Source of the DNA: JAUVKT01 sp964634565
GTDB taxonomy: Bacteria > Bacteroidota > Bacteroidia > Bacteroidales > VadinHA17
Length of the DNA stretch: 64,000 nucleotides
Direction of reading: 5' to 3'
NCBI GenBank assembly: GCA_964634565.1
Contig: CAZWLP010000006.1
Coordinates: forward strand, 1 to 64,000
In this document: positions 51,301-60,232 of the stretch, piece after piece
How positions within the stretch are numbered: the stretch's first letter is position 1
How the letters are laid out: each line of letters opens with the position of its first letter
Translations under genes and position numbers: made by a program
Notes under the pieces: generated by a model
Databases searched by the model: none
Told to the model about the DNA's origin: nothing
What the model saw: only the letters and a program-made list of their open reading frames with translations

Positions 51301-51358
51301 TGCAGATAAGAATTATAATTTTCAAAAAAAAGTCAATAAAATATGACTTTTGTCTGCA
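51301..51358 (+). other. Nested hairpin upstream of the propionate-pathway operon
   Basis: TGCAGA (51301-51306) can pair with TCTGCA, and an inner AAAAGTCA / TGACTTTT stem lies within. It falls between the polyferredoxin stop and the promoter of the next operon. The short T-run on its 3' arm could act as a weak terminator for the upstream genes. Confidence 0.4.
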
Positions 51359-51379
51359 TAAATTAAGCAATATTAAGTT

Positions 51380-51387
51380 TATGTTTG
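51380..51387 (+). promoter_or_regulatory. Candidate -7 element for the epimerase/decarboxylase operon
   Basis: TATGTTTG matches TAnnTTTG and lies 26 bases before the ATG at 51414. The nearest TTTG (51349-51352) is 27 bases upstream, longer than typical. Confidence 0.5.
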
Positions 51388-51413
51388 TAAAACATAAATA
51401 ATCCTTAAGTTTA

Positions 51414-51827
51414 ATGGAACCAACGCATATTGAACACATTGGTATAGCCGTAAAATCGCTCGATGAGGCTATCCCATTTTATGAGAATATTTTTGGTCTT
51501 AAATGCTACAATATTGAGGAGGTAAGAGACCAAAAGGTGAAGACCGCATTTTTTAAAATAGGCGACACCAAGATTGAATTACTGGAATCAACAGATCCTG
51601 ATGGACCAATAGGTAAGTTTATCGAGAAAAGAGGAGAAGGAATACACCATATGGCCTTTGCCGTTAAGGATATTAATAGTAAGCTTGCAGAGGTAGAGCT
51701 GAAAGGAGTTAGGCTGATCGACAGGGAGGCGCGCTCTGGAGCAGAAGGACTTGATATAGGCTTCCTGCATCCAAAGTCAACTTTTGGTGTACTTACAGAG
51801 CTTTGTGAAGATAATTCAGGTAAATAG
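51414..51827 (+). CDS. mce: Methylmalonyl-CoA epimerase
   Basis: A 137-residue vicinal-oxygen-chelate enzyme that interconverts (R)- and (S)-methylmalonyl-CoA, linking the B12 mutase to the decarboxylase. It has THIEHIGIAVKSLDEAIPFY with a metal His, KIELLESTDPDGPIGKFI, GEGIHHMAFAVKDI and FGVLTELCE with the metal Glu. First gene of the operon, 17 bases before the carboxyltransferase subunit. Confidence 0.93.
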   Translation: MEPTHIEHIGIAVKSLDEAIPFYENIFGLKCYNIEEVRDQKVKTAFFKIGDTKIELLESTDPDGPIGKFIEKRGEGIHHMAFAVKDINSKLAEVELKGVRLIDREARSGAEGLDIGFLHPKSTFGVLTELCEDNSGK

Positions 51828-51844
51828 AAATAATCTTTAGTCAG

Positions 51845-53404
51845 ATGAGTAGTCAGGATAAAATAAATCAACTTATTGATCTTCGGGAGCAAGCCAAACT
51901 GGGCGGTGGTCTGAAAAGGATAGAGTCACAGCATAAAAAAGGAAAATTAACTGCCAGAGAAAGGATTGATATTCTTCTTGATGAGGGTAGTTTTGAGGAA
52001 TTTGACATGTTTGTTAAACACCGGACTGAAGATTTTGGACTGGGTGACAAGAAATTCCTTTCAGATGGTGTTGTAACAGGTCATGGCACTATTGATGGAA
52101 GGGTAGTTTACATTTTTTCGCAGGATTTTACCGTTTTTGGAGGCTCTCTTTCCGAAACCTTTGCAGCTAAAATTTGTAAAATAATGGATCAGGCAATGAA
52201 GGTTGGAGCACCTGTAATTGGAATTAATGATAGTGGCGGTGCAAGAATACAGGAGGGTGTAAGGAGTCTGGCCGGATATGCCGAGATATTTGAACGTAAT
52301 ATTATGGCATCGGGTGTAATACCACAAATATCAGCTATTTTCGGTCCATGCGCAGGAGGTGCAGTATATTCGCCAGCTCTTACTGATTATATTATTATGA
52401 GCGAGGAGAGCAGCTATATGTTCGTTACCGGCCCAAAAGTCACTAAAACAGTTACAGGAGAAGAGATATCAATAGAAGATCTGGGTGGTGCAAGGGTTCA
52501 CTCAACAAAATCTGGTGTAGCTCATTTTGTTTCTGAAGATGAGGAAGAAGGTTTATTATTAATCAGAAAACTCCTGAGTTATTTGCCTCAGAATAATCTG
52601 GAGGATCCACCTCTTTCGGATTGTAATGATCCTATAGACCGACTGGAGGATGATCTGAATCTAATTATTCCGGAAAATACGAATCAACCTTACAATGTAA
52701 AAGATATAATATATAAGATTGTTGATAATGAAGAATTTCTGGAGGTACACGGTAATTATGCAAAAAATATTATTGTGGGACATGCCAAGTTTGATGGTAT
52801 GTCGGTTGGCATAATTGCTAACCAGCCTAACTTTCTTGCCGGGGTACTGGATATAGAGGCATCGAGAAAAGCTGCAAGGTTTGTAAGATTCTGCGACGCT
52901 TTTAATATACCATTGGTTACCCTGGTTGATGTTCCTGGCTTTTTACCAGGTAGTAATCAGGAATATGGCGGAATTATTATTCATGGAGCCAAACTGATGT
53001 TTGCATATGGAGAGGCTACTGTCCCAAAGATTACAATTACCCTGCGTAAATCATATGGAGGTGCCCACTGTGTTATGTCATCAAAGCAACTTAAGGGAGA
53101 TATTAATTATGCATGGCCTTCTGCAGAAATAGCAGTAATGGGCCCTCGTGGGGCAATTGAAGTACTTGAGGGTAAGAAAATTAGTGAGATTGAGAACCCG
53201 GAAGAAAGGGCTAAGTACGTTGCTGAGAAGGAGGAGGAATACCGCGATAAATTTGCAAATCCATATGAGGCAGCTAAATTCGGATTTCTTGATGACGTGA
53301 TTGAACCAAGAAATACACGCTTCAGGATAATAAGGGCTCTTAGAACACTTACAACAAAGAAAGATCCACTGCCTTTGAAAAAGCATTCAAATATACCTTT
53401 ATAG
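51845..53404 (+). CDS. mmdA: Methylmalonyl-CoA decarboxylase carboxyltransferase subunit (alpha)
   Basis: A 519-residue biotin-dependent carboxyltransferase with two crotonase-like halves. It has KGKLTARERIDILLDEGSFE, NDSGGARIQEGVRSLAGYAE, GPCAGGAVYSPALTDYII, TGPKVTKTVTGEEI, VDVPGFLPGSNQEYGGII and AYGEATVPKITITLRKSYGG. The family also includes propionyl-CoA carboxylase beta, but the linked membrane beta subunit, OadG-like protein and small biotin carrier indicate the Na+-translocating decarboxylase. It acts at the membrane and passes CO2 to biotin. Confidence 0.92.
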   Translation: MSSQDKINQLIDLREQAKLGGGLKRIESQHKKGKLTARERIDILLDEGSFEEFDMFVKHRTEDFGLGDKKFLSDGVVTGHGTIDGRVVYIFSQDFTVFGGSLSETFAAKICKIMDQAMKVGAPVIGINDSGGARIQEGVRSLAGYAEIFERNIMASGVIPQISAIFGPCAGGAVYSPALTDYIIMSEESSYMFVTGPKVTKTVTGEEISIEDLGGARVHSTKSGVAHFVSEDEEEGLLLIRKLLSYLPQNNLEDPPLSDCNDPIDRLEDDLNLIIPENTNQPYNVKDIIYKIVDNEEFLEVHGNYAKNIIVGHAKFDGMSVGIIANQPNFLAGVLDIEASRKAARFVRFCDAFNIPLVTLVDVPGFLPGSNQEYGGIIIHGAKLMFAYGEATVPKITITLRKSYGGAHCVMSSKQLKGDINYAWPSAEIAVMGPRGAIEVLEGKKISEIENPEERAKYVAEKEEEYRDKFANPYEAAKFGFLDDVIEPRNTRFRIIRALRTLTTKKDPLPLKKHSNIPL

Positions 53405-53414
53405 AGCAGAATCT

Positions 53415-53786
53415 ATGAATACAGCATTATTACTTATACCCGCCGCATTCTCGGGCATCAATAAAGAGGCCGGCATTATTGTTTTGATCGGATACCTTAT
53501 CGTCTTTATTGCTCTTATAGTACTTTACCTTGTGTTCAGATATATGGTGCCGCTTATTCTTAAGATTAAGCTATACAGAAGGGCTGCAAGGGAGGGCAGA
53601 CACCTTGATGAATCTGAAAAAACTCAAATGACAGGTGCGGTTAATGCTGCAATTGCAACAGCTCTTTACCTTTATTTTAACGAACAACATGATGTTGAGA
53701 GCAACATTATAACAATAAGGAAAGTTTCCAGGGCATATTCACCTTGGAGCTCAAAAATACATAGTATGAAAAACCTTCAACGTTAA
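53415..53786 (+). CDS. mmdD: OadG-like small membrane subunit (delta) of the decarboxylase
   Basis: A 123-residue protein. A hydrophobic helix near residues 21-45 (IIVLIGYLIVFIALIVLYLV) is followed by a basic, mostly helical tail. OadG-family subunits stabilise the Na+ decarboxylase complex and anchor it. Ten bases after the carboxyltransferase gene and ten before the biotin carrier, consistent with a single complex. Assignment relies strongly on context, since this family is poorly conserved. Confidence 0.78.
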   Translation: MNTALLLIPAAFSGINKEAGIIVLIGYLIVFIALIVLYLVFRYMVPLILKIKLYRRAAREGRHLDESEKTQMTGAVNAAIATALYLYFNEQHDVESNIITIRKVSRAYSPWSSKIHSMKNLQR

Positions 53787-53796
53787 CCAGGGATTA

Positions 53797-54216
53797 ATGA
53801 AGAATTATAAATTTACTATCAGTGGACATACTTACGAGGTCGATATCCTTGATTTTGAAGGAGATCTGGCTAAGATCGAAGTAAACGGAACACCATATAT
53901 GGTTGAAATTCATCAGCAGGTAAAGCATCAAAAAACTCCTACTCTTGTAAGGCCTGTTATGAAAGAACCTAATAAATCTATTGAAAAGAAAGAGGGATCT
54001 ACCAGGCTTGCTATTAAGGCTCCTCTTCCTGGTATTATCCTTGAACTGTCTGTTAAAGAGGGGGACATGGTTAAGAAAGGCCAGAAGCTTGCAGTAATGG
54101 AAGCAATGAAAATGGAAAACGAGATAAAGGCAGAGAAGGATGGGGAGATAGTTTCTGTTAAAATAAGTCAGGGACAATCTGTTCTGCAGGATGAAGTGTT
54201 AATCGAAATAGGCTGA
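53797..54216 (+). CDS. mmdC: Biotin carrier subunit (gamma) of the decarboxylase
   Basis: A 139-residue biotinyl protein. The C-terminal biotinyl domain (about 70-139) contains VMEAMKMENEI with the biotin-accepting Lys105. The N-terminal part forms a small beta-rich domain, and the linker (45-68) is Lys/Pro-rich. It shuttles CO2 from the carboxyltransferase to the membrane beta subunit, where decarboxylation drives Na+ export. The next gene begins 2 bases later. Confidence 0.92.
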   Translation: MKNYKFTISGHTYEVDILDFEGDLAKIEVNGTPYMVEIHQQVKHQKTPTLVRPVMKEPNKSIEKKEGSTRLAIKAPLPGIILELSVKEGDMVKKGQKLAVMEAMKMENEIKAEKDGEIVSVKISQGQSVLQDEVLIEIG

Positions 54217-54218
54217 TA

Positions 54219-55556
54219 ATGAAGAGGTTTATTACTGTCATTGCGATCCTTAGTGTTTTAAGTATAACATGGACTGCTTTTGTAAAGCCGGAAAAAGACT
54301 CTAACAGGGATAATCTTTCGCAAAAAGTTGAAAATGTATCTGCAGGCTCACAGGAATTAGAAAAGGATAGTCCTGGCTTATCAGGTTTAAAGAAATTCTG
54401 GGATTATTCCGGATTCAGGAATGCTACCCGCGGACACCTGATAATGATAGTGGTGGGTTTGTTCTTTATTTTTCTTGCCATAAAGTATGACTATGAACCC
54501 TTATTGCTTATCCCTATTGGTACGGGAATACTGATAGGGAATATCCCCTTTTATCAGGATGGAGGTTATAATCTGCAGCTTGGCATATATCAAAGTGGTA
54601 GTGTAATGAACTACCTTTACTTTGGGGTATTAAAAGGGGTATACCCTCCATTGATATTCCTTGGCATAGGGGCTATGACCGACTTTTCATCTCTTTTATC
54701 CAATCCCAGGCTTATGATCCTTGGAGCTGCGGCACAGATTGGTATATTTATTACATTTCTGGGGGCCCTGCTTTTTGGCTTTGCGCCACCTGAGGCAGGT
54801 GCAATTGGAATTATCGGGGGAGCCGATGGCCCTACTGCTATATTTCTTTCATCAAGGCTGGCTAATGGTGTAAACATTCTTGCAGATGGTACTACTGTGA
54901 AGAACCTGATTGCCCCAATAGCTATTGCAGCATATTCCTATATGGCTCTTGTACCTGTTATTCAGCCGCCAATAATGAGGCTGCTTACAACTAAGAAGGA
55001 ACGATTGATCAGGATGAAGCCTCCAAGGCAGGTTTCTAAAGTAGAAAAGATAATATTCCCGATAATAGGTTTGCTCTTAACCGCATTTATTTCGCCCAGC
55101 TCACTGCCATTGCTTGGTATGTTGTTTTTTGGGAATCTTTTGAAAGAGTCGGGCGTAACAAAGCGACTGGCAGAGACAGCCAGGACCTCAATGGTTGATA
55201 TTGTAACAATATTACTTGGTATAACTGTTGGTGCATCTACGCAGGCAGATATTTTTCTGACTCCTGACTCCATGTTTATCTTTGCGCTGGGAGCAGTTTC
55301 TTTTGTTATAGCAACAGCAGGTGGATTGATTTTTGCCAAATTTATGAATATATTCCTGAAAGGTGATAATAAGATTAATCCTCTTGTTGGAGCCGCAGGA
55401 GTATCTGCAGTGCCGGATGCTGCCAGGGTAGTACAGAATGAAGGATTAAAGGCTGATCCAACCAATCATCTGCTTATGCATGCAATGACTCCTAATGTGG
55501 CAGGTGTAATTGGCTCGGCAGTTGCTGCTGGTATTTTATTAAGTTTCCTTGGATAA
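54219..55556 (+). CDS. mmdB: Na+-translocating decarboxylase beta subunit
   Basis: A 445-residue integral membrane protein that decarboxylates carboxybiotin and exports Na+. Key segments: PLIFLGIGAMTDFSSLLSNP, GIIGGADGPTAIFLSSRLA with the conserved Asp, ILLGITVGASTQADIFL and VGAAGVSAVPDAARVVQ. It has an unusual N-terminal extension of about 75 residues before the first conserved helices, including a signal-like hydrophobic stretch and an acidic linker. Last gene of mce-mmdA-mmdD-mmdC-mmdB. Confidence 0.94.
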   Translation: MKRFITVIAILSVLSITWTAFVKPEKDSNRDNLSQKVENVSAGSQELEKDSPGLSGLKKFWDYSGFRNATRGHLIMIVVGLFFIFLAIKYDYEPLLLIPIGTGILIGNIPFYQDGGYNLQLGIYQSGSVMNYLYFGVLKGVYPPLIFLGIGAMTDFSSLLSNPRLMILGAAAQIGIFITFLGALLFGFAPPEAGAIGIIGGADGPTAIFLSSRLANGVNILADGTTVKNLIAPIAIAAYSYMALVPVIQPPIMRLLTTKKERLIRMKPPRQVSKVEKIIFPIIGLLLTAFISPSSLPLLGMLFFGNLLKESGVTKRLAETARTSMVDIVTILLGITVGASTQADIFLTPDSMFIFALGAVSFVIATAGGLIFAKFMNIFLKGDNKINPLVGAAGVSAVPDAARVVQNEGLKADPTNHLLMHAMTPNVAGVIGSAVAAGILLSFLG

Positions 55557-55601
55557 ACCCTTGCTATTAGCTAGGTTTGGAATATTCTCAAAGAGATATC
55601 T

Positions 55602-56822
55602 ATGAAAAATAATGTTTCCATAACAGGTAATTCCGGCCCAAAGGTAAGATCTGATTGCGAGGTCAGACTGGTTATTTCAGGTAATAAAGAAAATATAATT
55701 CAGATAGAATCAAAGGTTTCATCCATGTATGGACGATCGATAAAGTCCATTATCGAAGATATATTTAAGTATTATAGTATTACCGGAGCCGAACTAAGTA
55801 TTAATGATAAAGGAGCACTGCCATTTGTGATTGCTGCGAGGGTAGAGGCTGCAATAAAGGAGTGTATTGATACAGATAAGGAGTATCTGCCAGAGATGAT
55901 TCCTGAAAATCTATATAGTTCCGATTATTCGCGTTATCGCTTTAGCCGTCTTTATCTTCCAGGCAATACTCCAAGTATGATGTTAAATGCCGGCTTGCAC
56001 TCTCCTGATGGAATAATACTGGACCTGGAAGATTCAGTTGCTCCGGAAAAGAAAAATGAGGCCAGGTACCTTGTAAGAAACGCACTTAGATCTCTTAATT
56101 TTTATGGGGTGGAGCGTATGGTAAGAATTAACCAGGGTGAAATGGGTCTTTCAGACCTTAAGTATATTGTTCCACATAATGTACACCTGATACTGGTTCC
56201 TAAATGTGAAAGTGCTGAATATATATCCGGGCTGGAGGAAGAAATAGACCGTATCAGGAAAAAAAATAGTATTAAGAATAAAATTTTCCTGATGCCAATA
56301 CTTGAGAGTGCGCTGGGAATTGAAAAGGCTTTTGAAATCGCTGTGGCCAGTAAGAATGTTGTTGCCCTTGCTATAGGGCTTGAAGATTATACAGCAGATA
56401 TTGGTGTTCAGAGAACAAATAGCGGAGAAGAGTCATTATATGCCAGAATGAAACTGGTAAATGCTGCCAAAGCTGCTGGAGTTCAGCCTATAGATTCAGT
56501 ATTTTCTGATGTTTCAGATATGGATGCCCTGAAAGAAAATGTACTCAGGTCAAAAGCACTGGGTTTTGAAGGTATGGGATGTATTCACCCTCGCCAGATA
56601 AATGTAATACAAAGGGCATTTGCTCCGGATTCTGAAGAGATAGAGAAAGCATCGAGGATAGTTAATGCCTTTAGAGAAGCAGAAAAACAGGGCTTAGGCG
56701 TGGTAGCGCTCGGATCTAAGATGATTGATCCTCCCGTTGTAAAAAGAGCAATAAGAACCATCACTCTTGCTGAAAAACTAAGCCTGTTACCTGAGGATTG
56801 GAAAACTAAGTATAACGATTAA
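55602..56822 (+). CDS. Fused citrate lyase acyl-carrier (CitD) and beta (CitE) subunits
   Basis: A 406-residue single frame. Residues about 1-95 match CitD: a region with Ser17 where the phosphoribosyl-dephospho-CoA group is attached in CitD (RSDCEVRLVI), then YGRSIKSIIEDIFK and INDKGALPFVIAARVEAAIK. Residues about 110-406 are CitE, with RFSRLYLPGNTPSMM, DGIILDLEDSVAPEKK, LIPVPK-like LILVPKCES, ALAIGLEDYTADIG and GFEGMGCIHPRQI. CitD and CitE are normally separate genes. It is 45 bases downstream of mmdB and 21 upstream of citF. Ser17 is assigned by motif only. Confidence 0.85.
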   Translation: MKNNVSITGNSGPKVRSDCEVRLVISGNKENIIQIESKVSSMYGRSIKSIIEDIFKYYSITGAELSINDKGALPFVIAARVEAAIKECIDTDKEYLPEMIPENLYSSDYSRYRFSRLYLPGNTPSMMLNAGLHSPDGIILDLEDSVAPEKKNEARYLVRNALRSLNFYGVERMVRINQGEMGLSDLKYIVPHNVHLILVPKCESAEYISGLEEEIDRIRKKNSIKNKIFLMPILESALGIEKAFEIAVASKNVVALAIGLEDYTADIGVQRTNSGEESLYARMKLVNAAKAAGVQPIDSVFSDVSDMDALKENVLRSKALGFEGMGCIHPRQINVIQRAFAPDSEEIEKASRIVNAFREAEKQGLGVVALGSKMIDPPVVKRAIRTITLAEKLSLLPEDWKTKYND

Positions 56823-56843
56823 CTTCCTTATTGTATATTTGTT

Positions 56844-58400
56844 ATGAGCACAAAACTTGTTAAGAATGCGCTTGGAAGAATGGTTGTAAGCGAGCTAAAC
56901 GGAGAGGTAGCCATTCCCTTTCAGGGTGTAGGTAAATATCGGCCGGATAGTTACAAACATGCACCGAAGATATCAAGCTGTGCCGATTTTCCGCTCGACG
57001 GCAATAAACAGGTGAAATCAATCAGGGAAGCACTTAAAAAAAGTGGTTTAAAAGATGGTATGACAATATCTACCCATCATCATTTCAGAAATGGAGATCT
57101 TGTTGCAAATATGGTTTTTGATGCAGTTAAGGAATTGGGAGTTAAAGATATAAGATGGTTTCCTTCTGCCTCTTTTCCATGTCATGAACACCTGATACAA
57201 TATCTGGAAGACGGAACTATTCATCATATCGAGGGAAGCATGAATGGCCCACTGGGTAAATATGTTTCTGAAGGCAGGATGAAGGGAACAGGTGTTCTCC
57301 GGTCACACGGAGGAAGATACCAGTCGGTCCAGGATGGAGAGGTGAAGATAGATATTGCCATTATTGGGGCCCCTGCAGCCGATCCATTCGGCAATGCAAA
57401 TGGATTGCAGGGGGAATCGGCATGTGGATTGCTGGGATTTGCCCTGGCTGACTCGCAGTATGCTGATAAGGTTATTATTGTTACTGATAATCTGGTAGAT
57501 TTTCCCTGCATACCCTGGCAGATACAGGGAAATTATGTTGATTATACCGTAGTGGTCGACAAGATTGGGATTCCGGATAGAATAATATCGGGCACAACAG
57601 TAATTACCAGGTCGCCCGACAGGTTGTTGCTTGCAGAGATGACAGCCAGGTTTTGTGATGAAGCCGGTATAATAAAGGATGGATTTTCATTTCAGAGCGG
57701 GGCAGGAGGGACCTCTCTTGCTGTAGGTGAATTTTTTAAGGAGATAATGAAGAAGAAAGGCATTAAAGCCAGGTTTGCCAGAGGAGGAAGTAATAAGTAC
57801 CTTGTATCGATGCTTGAAGAGGGTCTGGTAGATTATATACTGGATGGTCAGACCTTTGACCTGGATGGCGTAACTTCAATGGCTAATAATCCTGATCATG
57901 TGTGGACAAGCCCGTTTACCAGTTATAATTACCATGGTAAGGGTAATTTTGCCGGTATGGTTGATGTTGTTATACTTGGAGCAACAGAAGTTGATGTTAA
58001 TTTCAATGCCAATGTTGTTACACATTCTGATGGTTATCTTTTGCACGGAATAGGTGGATGGCAAAATTGTCTTTTTTCCAAAACAGTTATACTTCCGCTT
58101 CCTCTTTTCAGGGATAGAATACCTGTTGTAATTGATGAGGTAACAACTCTGTGTGGTCCCGGAGAATTAATTGATGTAATTGTTACAGAAAGAGGCATTG
58201 CTATTAACCCACGGAGGAAGGATCTCCTGGAAAAACTTAAGGATTCAGATCTGCCACTTAAGACAATAGAAGAACTTAAAGAAGAGGCCGAAAGGATATG
58301 TGGTAAGCCTGAGAAGGCTGATCTTTCAGACGACATAATAGCTGTTGTTAAATGGGTGGATGGTACAATAATTGACGTTGTAAGACGTGTTACTGTTTAA
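56844..58400 (+). CDS. citF: Citrate lyase alpha subunit (citrate:acetyl-ACP transferase)
   Basis: A 518-residue CitF that exchanges citrate for the acetyl group on the acyl carrier; CitE then splits citryl-ACP to oxaloacetate and acetyl-ACP. It has LVKNALGRMVVSELNGE, GMTISTHHHFRNGDLVAN, GPLGKYVSEGRMKGTGVLRS, SFQSGAGGTSLAVGEFF and GIAINPRRKDLLEKL. The maturation genes citC, citX and citG are not in this window. Together with citDE it allows anaerobic citrate cleavage feeding oxaloacetate into the neighbouring succinate/propionate chemistry. Confidence 0.93.
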   Translation: MSTKLVKNALGRMVVSELNGEVAIPFQGVGKYRPDSYKHAPKISSCADFPLDGNKQVKSIREALKKSGLKDGMTISTHHHFRNGDLVANMVFDAVKELGVKDIRWFPSASFPCHEHLIQYLEDGTIHHIEGSMNGPLGKYVSEGRMKGTGVLRSHGGRYQSVQDGEVKIDIAIIGAPAADPFGNANGLQGESACGLLGFALADSQYADKVIIVTDNLVDFPCIPWQIQGNYVDYTVVVDKIGIPDRIISGTTVITRSPDRLLLAEMTARFCDEAGIIKDGFSFQSGAGGTSLAVGEFFKEIMKKKGIKARFARGGSNKYLVSMLEEGLVDYILDGQTFDLDGVTSMANNPDHVWTSPFTSYNYHGKGNFAGMVDVVILGATEVDVNFNANVVTHSDGYLLHGIGGWQNCLFSKTVILPLPLFRDRIPVVIDEVTTLCGPGELIDVIVTERGIAINPRRKDLLEKLKDSDLPLKTIEELKEEAERICGKPEKADLSDDIIAVVKWVDGTIIDVVRRVTV

Positions 58401-58436
58401 TTTCTAATATAAAATTTTTTACAAAATATTTTTTCT

Positions 58437-58595
58437 ATGAAGAAGTGCATTATTTGTGGATATATTTATAATCCTGAAGAAGGAGATCCAGTAGGAGGTG
58501 TCGTTCCAGGTACTGCTTTTGAAGATATAGATGAAGAGTGGAAATGCCCGCTATGCAGTGCAGGTAAAGAAGAGTTCGAAGACTTCGAGTTTTAG
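58437..58595 (+). CDS. Rubredoxin
   Basis: A 52-residue electron carrier too short for a usual ORF list. The two FeS4 knuckles are present: CIICGYIYNPEEGDP (Cys4, Cys7) and WKCPLCSAGKEEF (Cys37, Cys40), with the conserved GTAFEDIDEEW between. Typical length for rubredoxin. It lies 36 bases after citF and could donate electrons to rubrerythrin (11622) or another diiron protein. Start ATG at 58437 follows an AT-rich leader. Confidence 0.95.
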   Translation: MKKCIICGYIYNPEEGDPVGGVVPGTAFEDIDEEWKCPLCSAGKEEFEDFEF

Positions 58596-58620
58596 TTTCT
58601 GTTATTATTTGCCTGTTATA

Positions 58621-60072
58621 TTATGCATCTGGAATATTCTGTATTACATTAAGAAGTAAATCCCAGAATTTTTGGGTCGTATTTATATTTATCTTTTCCT
58701 CGGGAGTATGAGCTCCCTTTATTGTTGGTCCGAATGAGATCATATCAAGACCGGGATATTTTTCCAGTATCAATCCACATTCAAGACCAGCATGAATGGC
58801 CCGGACCACCGGTTCTGTTCCAAATATGTTCCTGTACGATTCTGCTGTAATTTTAAGAATCTCCGAGTCAGTGTCAGGCTCCCACCCCGGATAACCATCT
58901 GAATGCTTAACAATTGCATCACTATCACTAAATATCTTTGCTATCCGGGATGCAAGAAGCTGCTTGGATTTATCATTAGAACTTCTCTGGCTTGTTACAA
59001 CCTTGATTATCTTATCATCCATCTTTACAGATGCCAGGTTAGTTGATGTTTCAACCAGTCCTTTCATAGTTGGCGACCATGCAATTACTCCATGCGGGCA
59101 CAGCTGAAGGCTTTTAAGCAGATTTTCCTGACTTGATCTGTTAATAATAGTTCCATTACCATCGTATGGTTCTATATTAATCGACAAATTTGCTTCGCTT
59201 GATGAAAATTCGCCCCTGATTTCCTTTTCCAGATTGCTTATTGCTGATATAAGATCATCTTTACTGGCTTTGCTGTAGACAACAGAAAATGCCTCTCTGG
59301 GAATGGCATTTCTTAGGTTGCCGGCATCCAGATCTGAGATATTTATTCCAAACAGATGGTCTAATTCGTTGATTACCTTTGTAATAACTTTTACAGAGTT
59401 AGCATATCCATTATGTATCTCATCTCCAGAATGGCCACCATGAAGGCCGGTTACAGAGATTTTGAATGATGATTTGTTGCTTTCTGCCTTTTCCCTCTTA
59501 TAATTGAAAAAAGAAACTGTATCTATTCCCCCTGCACATCCAATAAAGAGCTCTCCTTCATCTTCAGAATCGAGGTTAAGCAAAATCTTGCTGTTAAAGA
59601 ATCCGGGTTCCAGGTTAATTGCCCCTGTCATGCCAGATTCTTCATCGACAGTAAAAAGGGATTCTATTTTGCCGCTTTTTATTCCTGGATCTGTCATTGC
59701 TGCCATCTGGGCAGCCATCCCAATTCCGTCGTCGGCTCCGAGGGTAGTAATTTTTGCTGTTACCCAGCCATCTTCAATTATTGGAACAATAGGATCTGTA
59801 AGCCAGTTGTGCTCTGTCTCTGCATCTTTTTCCCCAACCATATCCATATGACTTTGCAAAACGATGCATTTCCTGCTTTCATAACCCGGATCTGCTTCCT
59901 TGGTAATCAGAATATTACCAACCTTATCTTCATCAACCCTGAGTTTGTTCCTTATAGCGAAATCCTTAAGGAAGATTCTGATATTCCCTTCATTTTTCGA
60001 TAATCTTGGTATTTTGCAGATTTCTTCAAAATAACCCCAGACTATCTTAGGTTCTAAATGACTGATTACCAT
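58621..60072 (-). CDS. pepD: Aminoacyl-histidine dipeptidase (M20, PepD)
   Basis: A 483-residue zinc metallopeptidase hydrolysing dipeptides such as Xaa-His. It shows VLQSHMDMVGEK with the first metal His/Asp, TLGADDGIGMAAQMA with the bridging Asp, DEESGMTGAINL with catalytic and metal Glu, GLHGGHSGDEIHNGYAN and the C-terminal FGPTIKGAHTPEEKI. Full length. Convergent with the rubredoxin gene, 25 bases apart, with no clear terminator between. Confidence 0.93.
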   Translation of the reverse strand: MVISHLEPKIVWGYFEEICKIPRLSKNEGNIRIFLKDFAIRNKLRVDEDKVGNILITKEADPGYESRKCIVLQSHMDMVGEKDAETEHNWLTDPIVPIIEDGWVTAKITTLGADDGIGMAAQMAAMTDPGIKSGKIESLFTVDEESGMTGAINLEPGFFNSKILLNLDSEDEGELFIGCAGGIDTVSFFNYKREKAESNKSSFKISVTGLHGGHSGDEIHNGYANSVKVITKVINELDHLFGINISDLDAGNLRNAIPREAFSVVYSKASKDDLISAISNLEKEIRGEFSSSEANLSINIEPYDGNGTIINRSSQENLLKSLQLCPHGVIAWSPTMKGLVETSTNLASVKMDDKIIKVVTSQRSSNDKSKQLLASRIAKIFSDSDAIVKHSDGYPGWEPDTDSEILKITAESYRNIFGTEPVVRAIHAGLECGLILEKYPGLDMISFGPTIKGAHTPEEKININTTQKFWDLLLNVIQNIPDA

Positions 60073-60232
60073 TATAAAATACAGATATTAACAGTAGTGA
60101 GTATTATTATTACTAAGTTACAAAAAAAAGATAATATTTTTCTATTATGTATGTTATATGTCCTTTGCAGGGATTAAAAAAGTTCTTATTTTAACTCGCT
60201 GAATATTATATTAATCTAAGTAATTGACGATT

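Noticed and set aside
55555..55578. Inverted repeat AAACC/GGTTT between mmdB and citDE
   Set aside because: The stem is short and has no T-run, too weak to call a terminator. The two gene sets may be co-transcribed.
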